64,000 nt of DNA. It comes from Phytobacter diazotrophicus. Lineage in GTDB: Bacteria > Pseudomonadota > Gammaproteobacteria > Enterobacterales > Enterobacteriaceae. The stretch is taken from NCBI GenBank assembly GCA_004346725.1, contig SMDE01000019.1, positions 29,213 through 93,212 of the forward strand, written 5' to 3'. The position numbers were made by a program, and so were the translations under genes. This document shows, one piece after another, positions 18,117-28,386 of this stretch; positions within the stretch are counted from its first letter, which is position 1; the number at the start of each line of letters is the position of its first letter. The notes beneath the pieces were generated by a model. It saw nothing but the letters and a program-made list of their open reading frames with translations, did not search any database and was not told the origin of the DNA.

Positions 18117-18941
18117 TCAGAATTGCGGATTCAGTGGGTAACGCGGCTTATCACCAAACCATTTTTGATAGAGCGTGGCGTTCTCACCGGACGCGTTGAT
18201 CTCAAACAGGAATTCATTGAGGTAGTTCAGCCATACCTGGTCGCCCTGCTTCACACCAAAGGCGTTATATTCCAGCGGCACCAGCGCTTCGTTGGTGACC
18301 GTCAGGGTCGGATCAAGCTTGGCCTGATAAGCGAGGAAGTTGTTATCCTCAATCATTGCATCAGCCTGCCCCTGCTTCACCGCCAGAATGGCCGCCTGGG
18401 AAGAGTCGTATTCCTGAATTTTGACCTCAATGCCCATACTGCGCACTTCGTCTCCGTTGGTTGACCCTTTCACCGTAGCGATGGTCTTACCGGCCATGTC
18501 ATGCGCCGATTTGATGCCGCTCTCTTTACGGACCAACATCGCTTCGCTCGCCACGACATACGGGTGAGTGAAACCGATCTCTTTGGCGCGTTCCAGGTTG
18601 CGCGTGAAGTTACAGAACACCACGTCCACTTTGTTGGTTTGCAGGTTAGGGATGCGGTTGGCGCTGGTGGTGTTCACCATTTCCAGTTTCACGCCCATCT
18701 CTTTTGCCAGCGCTTTCGCCAAATCGACGTCGTAACCATCCGGTTTGCCGTCTTTATCGTAAAAACCGAAGGGAGCGAAACTCAGGCAATCACCCACGCG
18801 TAACGTGCCGCGTTGCAATACGGTTTGCAGCGTCGATTGGGGAGCCGCACCCGCCACTTGCTTCTCTTCCGTGGGGGTACAACCGGCAACGGCCAGCAGG
18901 GCCAGCGTTCCGGCGATGATTTTTAACGAAGTTGCATTCAT
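18117..18941 (-). CDS. Amino acid ABC transporter substrate-binding lipoprotein
   Basis: This 274-residue protein starts with a lipoprotein signal peptide ending LLAVAGC, so the mature N-terminus should be lipidated at Cys21. The rest is an SBP_bac_3 domain with the usual GTLRVGDCLSFAPFGFYD opening and a DVVFCNFTRNLERAKEI segment (TRN/ER binding motif of the family). Tethering of a periplasmic binding protein to a membrane fits a Gram-negative importer variant. It precedes both permeases, and a 111-base gap separates it from ridA. The ligand is presumably the substrate of the deaminase in the same operon. Confidence 0.9.
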   Translation of the reverse strand: MNATSLKIIAGTLALLAVAGCTPTEEKQVAGAAPQSTLQTVLQRGTLRVGDCLSFAPFGFYDKDGKPDGYDVDLAKALAKEMGVKLEMVNTTSANRIPNLQTNKVDVVFCNFTRNLERAKEIGFTHPYVVASEAMLVRKESGIKSAHDMAGKTIATVKGSTNGDEVRSMGIEVKIQEYDSSQAAILAVKQGQADAMIEDNNFLAYQAKLDPTLTVTNEALVPLEYNAFGVKQGDQVWLNYLNEFLFEINASGENATLYQKWFGDKPRYPLNPQF

Positions 18942-19052
18942 TGTTTTGCTCGCTTATTAAATAGAGACGACATAAAAAGCATCAGTTATTAACGGGCAGC
19001 CCTGGTGTGGGCGAATAAATAAAAATCTCAGTGTGTTATCAGATAAATAATA

Positions 19053-19445
19053 TTATTTTCGGTCGGCGCGAAAGCATTTCATATCCACTTCCACTTTGCA
19101 GTCGACGACTAAATCCTGCACGCTACAAATACGTGCCGGTGGGTTTCCGGTAAATATCTCGCTGAAAACTTTATTAAAGGAACTGAAATAACGTGCGTCC
19201 GTTAATACTGCCGTGACGTGCACCACATCCTCTACCCTGTACCCCGCCTCGCGCATAATGGACAGGCAGTTATCAAACGCCAGGCGGGTCTGCTCAATGA
19301 TCCCGCCTTCCACCACTTCGCCTTCGCGCATCGGCGTCTGGCCTGAGATATACAGCCAGCCATCAGCCTCAACGGCGCGTGCGAACGGCAGTTTTTGCCC
19401 GCCCGTACCAGTGCCGCCTTCAATGCCATAACGCTTAATCGTCAT
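19053..19445 (-). CDS. RidA family enamine/imine deaminase
   Basis: RidA (YjgF/UK114) proteins hydrolyse 2-aminoacrylate and related enamines made by PLP enzymes. The 130-residue product has LYISGQTPMREGEVVEGG near residue 30 and the C-terminal block NPPARICSVQDLVVDCKVEVDMKCF, including the Arg needed for substrate binding. It is the first gene of the operon, divergent from the IclR regulator. It is not the housekeeping ridA, which lies elsewhere in enterobacteria. Placement with a PLP dehydratase argues for protection from that enzyme's own enamine product. Confidence 0.9.
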   Translation of the reverse strand: MTIKRYGIEGGTGTGGQKLPFARAVEADGWLYISGQTPMREGEVVEGGIIEQTRLAFDNCLSIMREAGYRVEDVVHVTAVLTDARYFSSFNKVFSEIFTGNPPARICSVQDLVVDCKVEVDMKCFRADRK

Positions 19446-19859
19446 GCAATGCTGCTCCTTTTTGTTCTGAGAATCGCCATGAATACCGCGTCACAACTGT
19501 CTGGTATATCGGACTGTTATCTGCAATATCGGATAGAGCAAGATTTGCACAGGTTTTTTATTTTTGCAATATATCCCGATCAATTTAATTTTTTGTGGTG
19601 TTGTGGCGATCGCAAAATAAAAAATGAATGGGGGGAATGGCAGAATGAAAATGTTACCGGGGTCGTAATTTTAAAAAAATAATTTGTGCGCCATGCGCTA
19701 AAATGAGGCCCCAAAATAGAACAAAGAAATATAAACACCGGCAGTAAAATTTTAATTACCGGGGATGGGTTAACGACGACGCTGGGTGTATCATGCTTTT
19801 CTTTTTTATTGTCTTTACTGTCTGGCGCGACCGCCCGACTGCATCAGGAGAATTTGCTT
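19446..19859. promoter_or_regulatory. Divergent promoter region of the ridA operon and the IclR gene, with repeated ATATCGGA
   Basis: This 414-base gap is AT-rich and contains both divergent promoters. ATATCGGA occurs at 19506-19513 and again at 19526-19533, exactly 20 bases apart, so both lie on one face of the helix about 65 bases from the ridA start. A related inverted segment TATCCCGAT is near 19571. These are candidate operators for the IclR-type regulator; the assignment is inferred from spacing and place only. Confidence 0.45.
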
Positions 19860-20612
19860 ATGCCGGACGAGAAGCCATCGCGCGCGCGCGGTGTTGACCG
19901 GGTTATCGACATTTTTCACCAGTTGCATATCGCTCGTCAGCCGATGGCGATGCGCGATTTGATCGAGGCCACCGGCGCGCCGCGCTCCAGTGTATATGAA
20001 CTTGTCAGCCTGCTCAGCGAGGCCGGGCTGCTGGAAGTGGATGCCGACGGCGCGGTGTTCTTTGGCCGTGAAATGCACTATTACGGTGCAGATTATATGG
20101 CACATAACGATCTTATCCGCCGCTCACATCAGTTAATGGTTGAACTGGTCGCCCGCCATGGCGAGACGGTGCAGCTCTGTATGCTGGAGGGGAATAAGTA
20201 CACCGTCGTGCTGTCGGAAAGTAATGCCCACCCGTTCAAAATCACGTCGGATATCGGCGTGCGGGTACCAATCACCTGGACGGCGACTGGCCGTCTGTTA
20301 CTCAGTAATTGGTCGGACAGCGCTATTCTCAACCTTATCCCCGAAGAAGATTACCGTCTGGCGAACGGGCAAGTGCTCGATAAACAAGCCTTCCTGGAAG
20401 ATATTCATCGTGCCGGACAGCAGGGCTATTGTCTGACTGAGGGGTTGTCGGAGAGTTTTACCTGCTGTATGGCGGCGCCGATTCGTTCTCGTAGCGGGCA
20501 GGCGGTCGCGGCGATCTGTTTTATGGTGAGTCGCGATACACCGGAGGAGCGCCGTCAAATGTTGCTCAAAGAGTTGATCGTTTCCGGCCAAAAACTGTCG
20601 GATTTCACCTGA
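19860..20612 (+). CDS. IclR family transcriptional regulator
   Basis: The 250-residue protein has an N-terminal winged helix (RVIDIFHQLHIARQPMAMRDL, then TGAPRSSVYELVSLLSEAG) and a C-terminal IclR effector domain (RVPITWTATGRLLLS, GLSESFTCCMAAPIRSRSG). The ATG at 19860 has AGGAG eight bases upstream; an alternative upstream start would add 17 unlikely residues. It is divergent from the ridA-ABC-deaminase operon and is most likely its regulator, with the imported or deaminated amino acid, or its keto acid, as effector. Confidence 0.9.
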   Translation: MPDEKPSRARGVDRVIDIFHQLHIARQPMAMRDLIEATGAPRSSVYELVSLLSEAGLLEVDADGAVFFGREMHYYGADYMAHNDLIRRSHQLMVELVARHGETVQLCMLEGNKYTVVLSESNAHPFKITSDIGVRVPITWTATGRLLLSNWSDSAILNLIPEEDYRLANGQVLDKQAFLEDIHRAGQQGYCLTEGLSESFTCCMAAPIRSRSGQAVAAICFMVSRDTPEERRQMLLKELIVSGQKLSDFT

Positions 20613-20688
20613 GTCCGGCATGTTTTCCCTGCTCCGGCAGGCGGAAGCGCAGCCATCAACAACAACATCGCCAGTTGCGTTGAGACGT

Positions 20689-20722
20689 AAAAAATCCGGA
20701 ATCAGCGAGCTGAATCCGGATT
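20689..20722 (-). terminator. Terminator of crl
   Basis: On the minus strand AATCCGGATTCAGC pairs with GCTGATTCCGGATT (one mismatch), followed by six T at 20694-20689. It lies between the convergent crl and iclR-type genes. Confidence 0.8.
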
Positions 20723-20752
20723 GTCTCTTGTCGGGGAATCTTTTTACTGCGC

Positions 20753-21151
20753 TTACACCGTCAGGTTAATCTCGTCAGAGAAATTTTCCGCAGGCTCCAG
20801 TTTCAGCTCCAGCGCCGCAAGGACCTCGCGGGCGCGACCATGAAACTCACGAAGCGTATGCTCCAGCCGGTCAGTCACTTCTGAATCTTTTATCTCGGTT
20901 GCTTTCCAGTTCCCGTCTTTATCGTACAGCCCAAAATGGTAGCTATAGGTAAAACGGTCTTGGTGCGCTTCCATTTCCATCCACCAGCCCCAAAATTCAC
21001 GCTTCTCCGGCGCGGGCTTTACATTGACGCATACGGCCAGGCAATCAAAAAAGAAGCGATTATCGGCACACTGTTCTTCCCGAATATACGGGCCTAGCGC
21101 GGTAAACCTTTTAATGAGTTTGCTCTTGGGATGTCCACTCGGTAACGTCAT
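20753..21151 (-). CDS. crl: Sigma factor-binding protein Crl
   Basis: Crl binds RpoS and helps it assemble into RNA polymerase holoenzyme, raising stationary phase, curli and stress gene expression. The 132-residue product follows E. coli Crl closely through most of its length, with [20 protein letters not shown] at the start, [10 protein letters not shown] in the middle and a conserved LEHTLREFH helix. The C-terminal ten residues are divergent. It lies between the accessory operon and frsA, its normal neighbour. Confidence 0.96.
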   Translation of the reverse strand: MTLPSGHPKSKLIKRFTALGPYIREEQCADNRFFFDCLAVCVNVKPAPEKREFWGWWMEMEAHQDRFTYSYHFGLYDKDGNWKATEIKDSEVTDRLEHTLREFHGRAREVLAALELKLEPAENFSDEINLTV

Positions 21152-21208
21152 TGCGATCTCCTTATGTGATGCAACTGTTTTACCAAATCAATCGAAATTA
21201 GCAATCCA

Positions 21209-22453
21209 TTAACGCAATCTATCATTGATCCAGTCGGTAATGTCCCGCAGCGCCTTATCAAAATTGCGATAAACCGGATTAAACGGGATTTCGAGTAATT
21301 TACCATCCGCAGATGACGACGTGATTAAACGCGACTCCTCCTCCGGGCTGAACGGATCGTTTTTCCAGAAGCCAGACAGCATCGGCGTCGGGCAGCGCCG
21401 CCCCAGTAACCCCTGCGTTTTTAGCGAATAGCGATTCAGCTCAACATACAGTGACTCATCCGACGCATTGTGCATGCCAAGCCGACTGGCGAGCACGTCC
21501 ATATACATCTCCGGCACACGCCCCAGTTGCTGGGGGTTAGTGAGCAGCGCATGCACAACTGGCCCCAGACAGGCCACGGCTTTCAGGCGCGGAGACTCCA
21601 GATAACCAAGGCGGACCGCCACGTTGGCACCAAAGCGGAAACCAAACGCTGCCACGCGTGTATGGTCAACCCACGGAATGTTCGGCAGCGCTTTCAGCAC
21701 GTGTTGATGCAGCAGGCTCGAATCCTGGGTGAGTTTCCATTTTGAGGAGAACCCCACAGAAGGCATATCCAGCGTCAGCATGGCGATGCCTTTCGGCGCA
21801 AAATAGCGTTCATACAGGTTGTAGTAATCGCTTTGCAGGCCATCCAGCCCGCCGCACATCAGGACAGTGGGAAAAGGCCCCTCCCCTTTGGGCATATGCA
21901 AGAAGCCAATCACCGGCGAACCGCCGGGAATAGCAAATTCCATCTCTTTCATGGTGCCCGGCAGACGCTGCGCTGCTTCTTCATAGGCGCGATTCGCCAG
22001 CGCCTGCGCCTGCTCCGCCAGCACATCCCCTTTAATATGCGGATAAGCGGCGATGCTATAGAGGTTTGACGCATGCAGCCAGTGCTGGCCGCTGAGGGTG
22101 GTATCCTGCTCCTGGCTGGCTTTTTGCTGCCACTGCATAGCCTGAGTGGACCATTCGTAGATCCAGTTGCCGCCGCGATAACCGACCACCGTATCGTAAA
22201 GCTCAGGGTCGGTATGTTCCGCCGTGCTCATGGCGATCCGCGCCTGTACGTCCAGGATCTCTTTCGGATCAACACCACGCCAGATCCACATCAGTCGGTT
22301 GATCATCCGATACCAGTGGGGCGCATTGTTACCGTCAAGGGTGGATTCTACAGGCGACTGTTTGCTATGGGTAAGGCGACGCACCAGCGTTGAGGTTTCC
22401 GGGTGCTTGAAGCGGGGTTTGAACAGGGTTTCGCTGAGGTTAGCTTGTGGCAT
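21209..22453 (-). CDS. frsA: Esterase FrsA (fermentation/respiration switch protein)
   Basis: FrsA is an alpha/beta hydrolase with esterase activity that was found as a partner of the glucose PTS protein IIA(Glc). The 414 residues match E. coli FrsA in length and in the segments [36 protein letters not shown] and [15 protein letters not shown], the last around the nucleophile region. The GFRFGAN elbow differs from a classical GxSxG, as in E. coli FrsA. It is separated from gpt by a strong terminator. Confidence 0.95.
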   Translation of the reverse strand: MPQANLSETLFKPRFKHPETSTLVRRLTHSKQSPVESTLDGNNAPHWYRMINRLMWIWRGVDPKEILDVQARIAMSTAEHTDPELYDTVVGYRGGNWIYEWSTQAMQWQQKASQEQDTTLSGQHWLHASNLYSIAAYPHIKGDVLAEQAQALANRAYEEAAQRLPGTMKEMEFAIPGGSPVIGFLHMPKGEGPFPTVLMCGGLDGLQSDYYNLYERYFAPKGIAMLTLDMPSVGFSSKWKLTQDSSLLHQHVLKALPNIPWVDHTRVAAFGFRFGANVAVRLGYLESPRLKAVACLGPVVHALLTNPQQLGRVPEMYMDVLASRLGMHNASDESLYVELNRYSLKTQGLLGRRCPTPMLSGFWKNDPFSPEEESRLITSSSADGKLLEIPFNPVYRNFDKALRDITDWINDRLR

Positions 22454-22507
22454 TACGCGCAGCCTCCATGAATACGTCGATGACGGTATTGTAACCTGGT
22501 GGATGCG

Positions 22508-22541
22508 AAAAAAAACAACGCCCGGCGATGCCAGGCGTTGT
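22508..22541 (-). terminator. Rho-independent terminator of gpt
   Basis: On the minus strand ACAACGCCTGGC and GCCGGGCGTTGT pair around ATC, followed by a run of eight T. It lies 20 bases after the gpt stop. Confidence 0.9.
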
Positions 22542-22561
22542 AAATAATCATAAAGAGAGGA

Positions 22562-23020
22562 TTAACGACCAGAGATAGGCGGAACGAAGACCACGCCCAT
22601 ATCCCACGGCTGTTCAATCCAGGTATCCTGCGGGATGTCAATCACGTAATCGTCAACCAGCGGACGCCCGGCCGGTTTAGCGAAAATAGTGACGAAGTGC
22701 GCTTTTGGGTACATTTCGCGGATAGCCACCGCGGTGCCGCCGGTATCGACCAGATCATCAATAACGATGAAACCTTCACCATCACCCTCTGCGCGTTTGA
22801 TAATTTTCATTTCGCGCTGGTTGTCGTGGTCATAACTGGAAATGCAAACGGTATCGACATGGCGAATACCCAGTTCACGTGCCAGTAATGCGCCCGGAAC
22901 CAGACCACCACGGCTAACGGCAATAATGCCTTTCCACTGTTCAGAAGGCATCAGGCGGTTTGCCAGTTTGCGTGCATGAATCTGCAACATGTCCCAGGTG
23001 ACGACGTATTTTTCGCTCAT
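22562..23020 (-). CDS. gpt: Xanthine-guanine phosphoribosyltransferase
   Basis: Gpt salvages guanine, xanthine and, weakly, hypoxanthine to their nucleotides with PRPP at the inner membrane surface. The 152-residue protein has [20 protein letters not shown], the flexible-loop [16 protein letters not shown] and the PRPP motif [15 protein letters not shown]. Length equals E. coli Gpt. It is divergent from pepD and ends at a strong hairpin terminator. Confidence 0.97.
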   Translation of the reverse strand: MSEKYVVTWDMLQIHARKLANRLMPSEQWKGIIAVSRGGLVPGALLARELGIRHVDTVCISSYDHDNQREMKIIKRAEGDGEGFIVIDDLVDTGGTAVAIREMYPKAHFVTIFAKPAGRPLVDDYVIDIPQDTWIEQPWDMGVVFVPPISGR

Positions 23021-23278
23021 GTGAAGTGTCCCAGCCTGTGTATATACGGCTTAAAAAGTGTTCTACGGGGAAATAGGTTGCGCGAGATTATAGAGATCTG
23101 TCGCGCTAAAAACCAGTGTTACCGGGCCGGGCTGGCGCTTTTTACGCGACGCGTACTAACAGAGAGACAATAAAGTGGTATTCTCAAGACCATCTCGCAA
23201 TCCGGCCTTGTGATTGTTCTGTAGTTTAACCCTCGGACCTGCAAAATATGCTGGCAGGCCTTTTAAAGGAGACTCATC

Positions 23279-24736
23279 GTGTCTGAATTGTCTCAACTAT
23301 CGCCACAACCGCTGTGGGATATTTTTGCCAAAATCTGTTCTATTCCTCATCCGTCTTACCATGAAGAAGAACTCGCCGCGCACATTATGGGCTGGGCGAA
23401 AGAAAAAGGCTTACATGCGGAACGCGATCAGGTTGGCAATATTCTGCTGCGCAAACCGGCAACAGCAGGTATGGAAAACCGCAAACCGGTTGTGCTGCAG
23501 GCGCACCTGGATATGGTGCCGCAGAAAAACAACGACACCGTACATGACTTCACCAAAGACCCGATTCAGCCCTACATCGATGGCGAATGGGTAAAAGCGC
23601 GCGGCACTACGCTTGGCGCTGATAACGGTATCGGTATGGCATCCGCGCTGGCGGTGCTGGCGGATGACCGCGTTGAGCACGGTCCGCTGGAAGTGCTGCT
23701 GACCATGACCGAAGAGTCCGGCATGGATGGCGCGTTTGGTCTGCAGCCCGGCTGGTTGCAGGCTGATATTCTGATCAACACTGACTCAGAAGAAGAAGGC
23801 GAAATCTACATGGGTTGCGCCGGCGGTATTGATTTCATCACCACCCTGCCGCTCTCCCGCGAAGCGGTACCTGCGGGCTACCAGACGTTCAAACTGACCC
23901 TGAAAGGGCTGAAAGGCGGCCACTCCGGCGGCGATATTCATCTGGGTCTTGGTAACGCCAACAAATTGCTGGCGCGCCTCCTGGCAGGCCACGCGGCTGA
24001 GCTGGACCTGCGTCTGGCCGATTTCAACGGCGGTACCCTGCGTAACGCTATCCCGCGTGAAGCCTTCGCCACCTTTGCCGTTCCGGCCGATAAAGCTGAA
24101 CAGTTGAAAACGCTGGCAGCAACTTATCAGGACATCCTGAAAAACGAGCTGGCGATGAAAGAGAAAAACCTGGTGGTACTGCTGGATAGCGTTTCCAGCG
24201 ACAAGCAGGCGCTGACCTCTGCTTCCCGCGATAGCTTCATTCAATTGCTGAACGCCACGCCAAACGGTGTGATCCGTAACTCCGACGTTGCCAAAGGCGT
24301 GGTCGAGACCTCCCTGAACGTTGGCGTGGTCACCATGCAGGACGACAGCGTGGAAATCATCTGTCTTATCCGCTCCTTGATCGATAGCGGCAAAGATTAT
24401 GTGGTGAGCATGCTGGAATCGCTGGGCAAACTGGCTGGTGCAAAAACCGCACCGAAAGGCGGCTACCCTGGCTGGCAGCCGGATGCGAACTCGCCGGTGA
24501 TGCATCTGGTGCGTGAGACCTATCAGCGTCTGTTCAACAAGACGCCGAACATTCAGATCATTCACGCCGGTCTGGAATGTGGTCTGTTCAAAAAACCGTA
24601 CCCGGATATGGATATGGTTTCTATTGGGCCCACCATCACCGGTCCGCACTCCCCGGATGAGCAGGTACATATCGAAAGCGTGGGCCATTACTGGACGCTG
24701 CTGACCGAGCTGCTGAAAGCTATTCCGGCGAAATAA
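23279..24736 (+). CDS. pepD: Aminoacyl-histidine dipeptidase (peptidase D)
   Basis: PepD is a cytoplasmic zinc M20 dipeptidase with broad specificity (carnosinase-like). The 485 residues contain the M20 metal sites: VVLQAHLDMVPQ (His and Asp), TTLGADNGIG, TMTEESGMDGAFG (catalytic Glu pair) and NTDSEEEGEIY. Translation starts at GTG 23279, as in E. coli, with AAAGGAGA upstream. It is divergent from gpt and ends at a strong terminator. Confidence 0.97.
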   Translation: MSELSQLSPQPLWDIFAKICSIPHPSYHEEELAAHIMGWAKEKGLHAERDQVGNILLRKPATAGMENRKPVVLQAHLDMVPQKNNDTVHDFTKDPIQPYIDGEWVKARGTTLGADNGIGMASALAVLADDRVEHGPLEVLLTMTEESGMDGAFGLQPGWLQADILINTDSEEEGEIYMGCAGGIDFITTLPLSREAVPAGYQTFKLTLKGLKGGHSGGDIHLGLGNANKLLARLLAGHAAELDLRLADFNGGTLRNAIPREAFATFAVPADKAEQLKTLAATYQDILKNELAMKEKNLVVLLDSVSSDKQALTSASRDSFIQLLNATPNGVIRNSDVAKGVVETSLNVGVVTMQDDSVEIICLIRSLIDSGKDYVVSMLESLGKLAGAKTAPKGGYPGWQPDANSPVMHLVRETYQRLFNKTPNIQIIHAGLECGLFKKPYPDMDMVSIGPTITGPHSPDEQVHIESVGHYWTLLTELLKAIPAK

Positions 24737-24742
24737 GTCGTA

Positions 24743-24776
24743 GCGTCCGCACCTTTTACTGGTGCGGACGCTTTTC
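24743..24776 (+). terminator. Rho-independent terminator of pepD
   Basis: GCGTCCGCACC (24743-24753) pairs perfectly with GGTGCGGACGC (24761-24771), followed by TTTTCCTTTT. Confidence 0.92.
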
Positions 24777-24813
24777 CTTTTCTCTTCCCGTTACGCTCTT
24801 ATTTTCACGCTTA

Positions 24814-25872
24814 TCACAGCCCCAGCACCAACTGACGTTCTAATTGCGGATCGAGCAGCGTCACATGCAAACCCACTAAACGCACGCCGCGCCCGCTGCG
24901 CCGCTCATTCCAGGTTTTCCGCGCCGTCGCCAGCAAATCGTCTTTATTTAAGCGTGGCCAGACGTGTTCCTGGGTGGTGAGCTGGAAATCGGCAAACTTG
25001 AGTTTGACTCCCTGCCGGGCAATCAACAGATCGGGTTTTATCTTTGCCAGCCGCCGTTCCAGTTCCGGATAAAGGTGTTGGTTGATAATGGCTTCACACT
25101 CTTCCCATTCATGAATGTCTTCTATCAGCGTACGCTCCACGCCAACCGATTTGCGCAGCCTGTCGCTACTGATATGTCGCTCATCAATCCCCTGACTGCG
25201 CTCCCACAACACGCGGCCAAATTTACCGAATCGTTTTAGCAACATCGCCAGGTCACTGTTCTGCACATCTTCGCAGGTACGCAACCCAAGCGTTTCCAGT
25301 TTTGCCGCCGACACCTTGCCAACGCCCGGAATTTTACTGAGTGGCAGCGTACGTAAAAACGCCGGTACATCCGCAGGGGCAATGACATATTGCCCGTCAG
25401 GTTTATTCAGATCGGAGGCGATTTTCGCCAGGAACTTCACCGGTGCAATCCCGGCCGATGCGGTGAGTTGGGTTTCGCGGAATATGGTCCGGCGAATCTC
25501 TTCTGCCATTAACGTTGCCGAACCGTGGCAATGGGGGCTGTCGGTCACATCCAGATACGCTTCATCCAGCGACAGGGGCTCAATCAGGCTTGTATAACGG
25601 GAAAAGATTTCGCGGATCTGGTGAGAGGCTTCCCGGTAGGCTTCAAAGCGCCCCGGTAATAAGGTGAGGTGCGGGCAGAGCTTTAACGCCATTGCCGTGG
25701 GCATGGCGCTGCGCACGCCATATTTACGTGCCGGATAGTTAGCCGTGCTGATAACGCCGCGCTGAACCCGGCTGCCGCCGATAGCGATAGGGATATCCCG
25801 CAGAGCCGGGTTATCACGCATCTCCACCGCCGCAAAAAAGCAGTCCATATCGACATGTATGATTTTGCGCAT
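24814..25872 (-). CDS. dinB: DNA polymerase IV
   Basis: DinB is a Y-family translesion polymerase, induced in the SOS response. The 352 residues begin [20 protein letters not shown] with two catalytic acidic residues, and the third acidic pair is in [12 protein letters not shown] helix-hairpin-helix follows in [19 protein letters not shown]. The C-terminus ends ERQLVLGL, a beta-clamp binding motif (QLVLGL). A LexA box is about 20 bases upstream. Gene position next to pepD differs slightly from E. coli, where other genes intervene. Confidence 0.97.
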   Translation of the reverse strand: MRKIIHVDMDCFFAAVEMRDNPALRDIPIAIGGSRVQRGVISTANYPARKYGVRSAMPTAMALKLCPHLTLLPGRFEAYREASHQIREIFSRYTSLIEPLSLDEAYLDVTDSPHCHGSATLMAEEIRRTIFRETQLTASAGIAPVKFLAKIASDLNKPDGQYVIAPADVPAFLRTLPLSKIPGVGKVSAAKLETLGLRTCEDVQNSDLAMLLKRFGKFGRVLWERSQGIDERHISSDRLRKSVGVERTLIEDIHEWEECEAIINQHLYPELERRLAKIKPDLLIARQGVKLKFADFQLTTQEHVWPRLNKDDLLATARKTWNERRSGRGVRLVGLHVTLLDPQLERQLVLGL

Positions 25873-25891
25873 ACGCTCACCTTATCAGATA

Positions 25892-25907
25892 CTGGATAAG
25901 TATACAG
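25892..25907 (-). promoter_or_regulatory. LexA box of dinB
   Basis: On the minus strand the 16-mer reads CTGTATACTTATCCAG, against the consensus CTGT-N8-ACAG with one mismatch in the second half. It is almost the same as the dinB operator of E. coli and lies 20 bases before the start codon, so it should give LexA repression and SOS induction. The remaining part of the 305-base dinB-dpaA gap carries the dpaA promoter region and no gene that I can support. Confidence 0.85.
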
Positions 25908-26177
25908 CATCATTACCCATAATGAGAAGAGTGAGGAAAAAAGTGGGTTCGCAGTGAAAAAAACGCCCAATAGCGCTGTTATTTCTGGGGTTTTCATCAG
26001 ACAATATTTAACAGGGGGACCGCTGCAAAAAACTAATTTGTAAACTCAGCGATCCGGGCTTGCGAAAAACTACCGTGATGCTACTGTGGGCGCACCCAAT
26101 CCAGATTAATCTGAATTTATGGGATTCTTTTGCCGTCCTGGCAATGTGGTAACCGTTTTATCAAGGAAACAAGCAGT

Positions 26178-26918
26178 ATGCGCAAAATCGCATTTTTTCT
26201 TGCGATGCTTCTGATGCCGTGCGTCTCGTTTGCCAGCTTATTAAGCAGCAATGGTTCAACAACGCCGATCAGCAAAGAATATAAGCAGCAGTTGATGGGG
26301 TCGCCGGTATACATCCAGATCTTCAAAGAAGAGCGTACCCTTGATCTCTACGTCAAAATGGGTGAGCAATATCAGCTCCTCAATAGTTACAAAATTTGTA
26401 ACTACTCCGGCGGCCTGGGTCCGAAACAGCGTCAGGGCGATTTCAAAAGCCCGGAAGGGTTCTATTCCATTCAGCGCAGCCAGCTAAAACCGGATAGCCG
26501 TTTTTATAAAGCCATCAACATTGGTTTTCCTAACGCCTATGACCGTGCCCACGGTTATGAAGGGAAATACCTGATGATCCACGGCGCGTGCGTGTCGATT
26601 GGCTGTTACGCCATGACCGATTCGCAAATCGACGAGATTTTCCAGTTCGTCACCGCCGCGCTGGTGTTTGGTCAGGAAAGCGTGCAACTGAGCATCTACC
26701 CGTTCCGTATGACGGACGCGAATATGCAGCGTCACAAATATTCGACCTATGCGAAATTCTGGGAACAGTTAAAACCGGGTTATGACTTCTTCCAGCAGAC
26801 GCAGAAACCGCCTGTGGTCTCTGTTGTTGACGGGAACTACGTGGTCAGCAAACCGCTGAGCCACGAAGTTATTCACCCGCAGTTGGCGTCAAACTATACG
26901 CTCCCCGAGACAAAATAA
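26178..26918 (+). CDS. dpaA: L,D-transpeptidase-family peptidoglycan hydrolase DpaA (YafK/LdtF)
   Basis: DpaA (formerly YafK or LdtF) is a periplasmic YkuD-fold enzyme that detaches Braun lipoprotein from peptidoglycan. The 246 residues start with a signal peptide ([19 protein letters not shown]), and the YkuD motif [14 protein letters not shown] carries the catalytic His and Cys. ATG 26178 has AAGGAAAC upstream and gives the E. coli length; the longer open frame is not used. The 3' end overlaps the convergent yafJ by 30 bases. Confidence 0.95.
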   Translation: MRKIAFFLAMLLMPCVSFASLLSSNGSTTPISKEYKQQLMGSPVYIQIFKEERTLDLYVKMGEQYQLLNSYKICNYSGGLGPKQRQGDFKSPEGFYSIQRSQLKPDSRFYKAINIGFPNAYDRAHGYEGKYLMIHGACVSIGCYAMTDSQIDEIFQFVTAALVFGQESVQLSIYPFRMTDANMQRHKYSTYAKFWEQLKPGYDFFQQTQKPPVVSVVDGNYVVSKPLSHEVIHPQLASNYTLPETK

Positions 26919-27656
26919 TGCCCATTCGCCTGGCATAATCTTTTGCCAGGTTTCATTGCCCGTTAGCGGCTGGGTAGCAATCACGGTAACCACATCGTTA
27001 GGTGTGGTTTCCCGCTGAAAATCAATTTCCACATCCTGATCCAGCAGTTTCGCCACGCCAAACGGTGCCCGACGGGTAATGCAGAACAGATTGGTCGAGC
27101 AGAACGCCATGACATAACGCCCATCCGACAGCAGCATATTAAAAACACCCTTCCCACGCAGTTCAGTCGCCAGCGTCGCGATGTATTTAAATACCGCTTC
27201 CATATTGCCCGGAGTACGCGGATAGCGCGTGGTGAGTTTGTGCAGCAGCCAGCAGAAAGCTTTTTCGCTGTCGGTTTCCCCGACAGGACGAAAGTTGCCG
27301 GTCTCCAGCGATTTATACCCGGTTAATTGCCCGTTATGGGCGTAGGTCCAGTTGCGTCCCCAGAGTTCACGGGTAAAGGGGTGCGTGTTTTCCAGCGCCA
27401 CTTCACCACGGTTCGCCTGGCGAATATGGGCCACCACCGAGCAGGACTTTATCGGGTACTCCTGCACCAGACGGGCAATCGGAGAGTTAAAGCTGGGTTG
27501 CGGGTCTTTAAACGTACGACAGCCTTTGCCTTCGTAAAAGGTGATACCCCAGCCATCTTTATGCGGCCCGGTTCCCCCACCGCGCTGAACAAGCCCGGTG
27601 AAACTAAAGCAAATATCGGTTGGCACATTGGCGCTCATCCCGAGCAGTTCGCACAT
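26889..27656 (-). CDS. yafJ: Class II glutamine amidotransferase YafJ
   Basis: The 255-residue protein begins [14 protein letters not shown]; after Met removal, Cys2 is the Ntn nucleophile of class II glutamine amidotransferases. The domain continues with [22 protein letters not shown] and the HNGQLTGY segment, all of which line the glutaminase pocket. The acceptor substrate is not known in E. coli either. The gene ends inside the dpaA coding region from the opposite strand. Confidence 0.93.
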   Translation of the reverse strand: MCELLGMSANVPTDICFSFTGLVQRGGGTGPHKDGWGITFYEGKGCRTFKDPQPSFNSPIARLVQEYPIKSCSVVAHIRQANRGEVALENTHPFTRELWGRNWTYAHNGQLTGYKSLETGNFRPVGETDSEKAFCWLLHKLTTRYPRTPGNMEAVFKYIATLATELRGKGVFNMLLSDGRYVMAFCSTNLFCITRRAPFGVAKLLDQDVEIDFQRETTPNDVVTVIATQPLTGNETWQKIMPGEWALFCLGERIV

Positions 27657-27804
27657 TCAACACCCCCAAACGCCCAAATATGGAGAAGGCGTAATTGTCG
27701 CAGCCAGTTTGAACACGGACAGCGCGTAAGAACCGGAGCGTACACCGGGTACGAGAGGATTCTGAACACAGCCCTGGTTCAAACTGGCGAATAAAATAGC
27801 CTTC

Positions 27805-28386
27805 TTACGCTTTTACCATCTCTTTTTCGATCAGCATAATCAGGATATGGATCACTTTAATGTGGATTTCCTGAATGCGGTCGGCGTAACCAAAGTGCGG
27901 TACACGGATTTCAACGTCGGCAGTACCTGCCATTTTGCCGCCGTCTTTACCGGTCAGGGTGATGACTTTCATGCCCTGCGCGCGCGCCGCGTCAATCGCT
28001 TTAATGACATTACCAGAATTACCGGAAGTAGAAATACCTAACAGTACATCCCCTGCACGGCCAACGGCTTCAACATAGCGAGAGAAAACATGGTCGTAAC
28101 CAAAGTCATTACTGACGCAGGAGAGATGGCTCACATCAGAAATCGCAATCCCCGGATAACCCGGACGGTTTTCACGATAGCGTCCCGTTAACTCTTCGGC
28201 AAAGTGCATCGCATCACAGTGGGAACCACCATTGCCGCAGGACAATACCTTACCGCCGGCTTTGAAGCTGTCAGCCAGCAGAACCGCTGCACGCTGAATG
28301 GCGTGAATATTGGCATCGTCTTTTAAAAAGTTTGCCAGCGTTTCCGCTGCTTCGTTCAGTTCGTTACGAATCAGATCCTGGTACAT
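27805..28386 (-). CDS. gmhA: Sedoheptulose-7-phosphate isomerase
   Basis: GmhA (LpcA) makes D-glycero-D-manno-heptose 7-phosphate, the first step to the heptose of LPS core. The protein begins [20 protein letters not shown] and has the SIS-fold segments [20 protein letters not shown] and [16 protein letters not shown] chose ATG 28386, preceded by AAGGATATCCTC; the open frame upstream is not conserved. Length is about that of the E. coli protein (192). It is divergent from fadE. Confidence 0.96.
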   Translation of the reverse strand: MYQDLIRNELNEAAETLANFLKDDANIHAIQRAAVLLADSFKAGGKVLSCGNGGSHCDAMHFAEELTGRYRENRPGYPGIAISDVSHLSCVSNDFGYDHVFSRYVEAVGRAGDVLLGISTSGNSGNVIKAIDAARAQGMKVITLTGKDGGKMAGTADVEIRVPHFGYADRIQEIHIKVIHILIMLIEKEMVKA

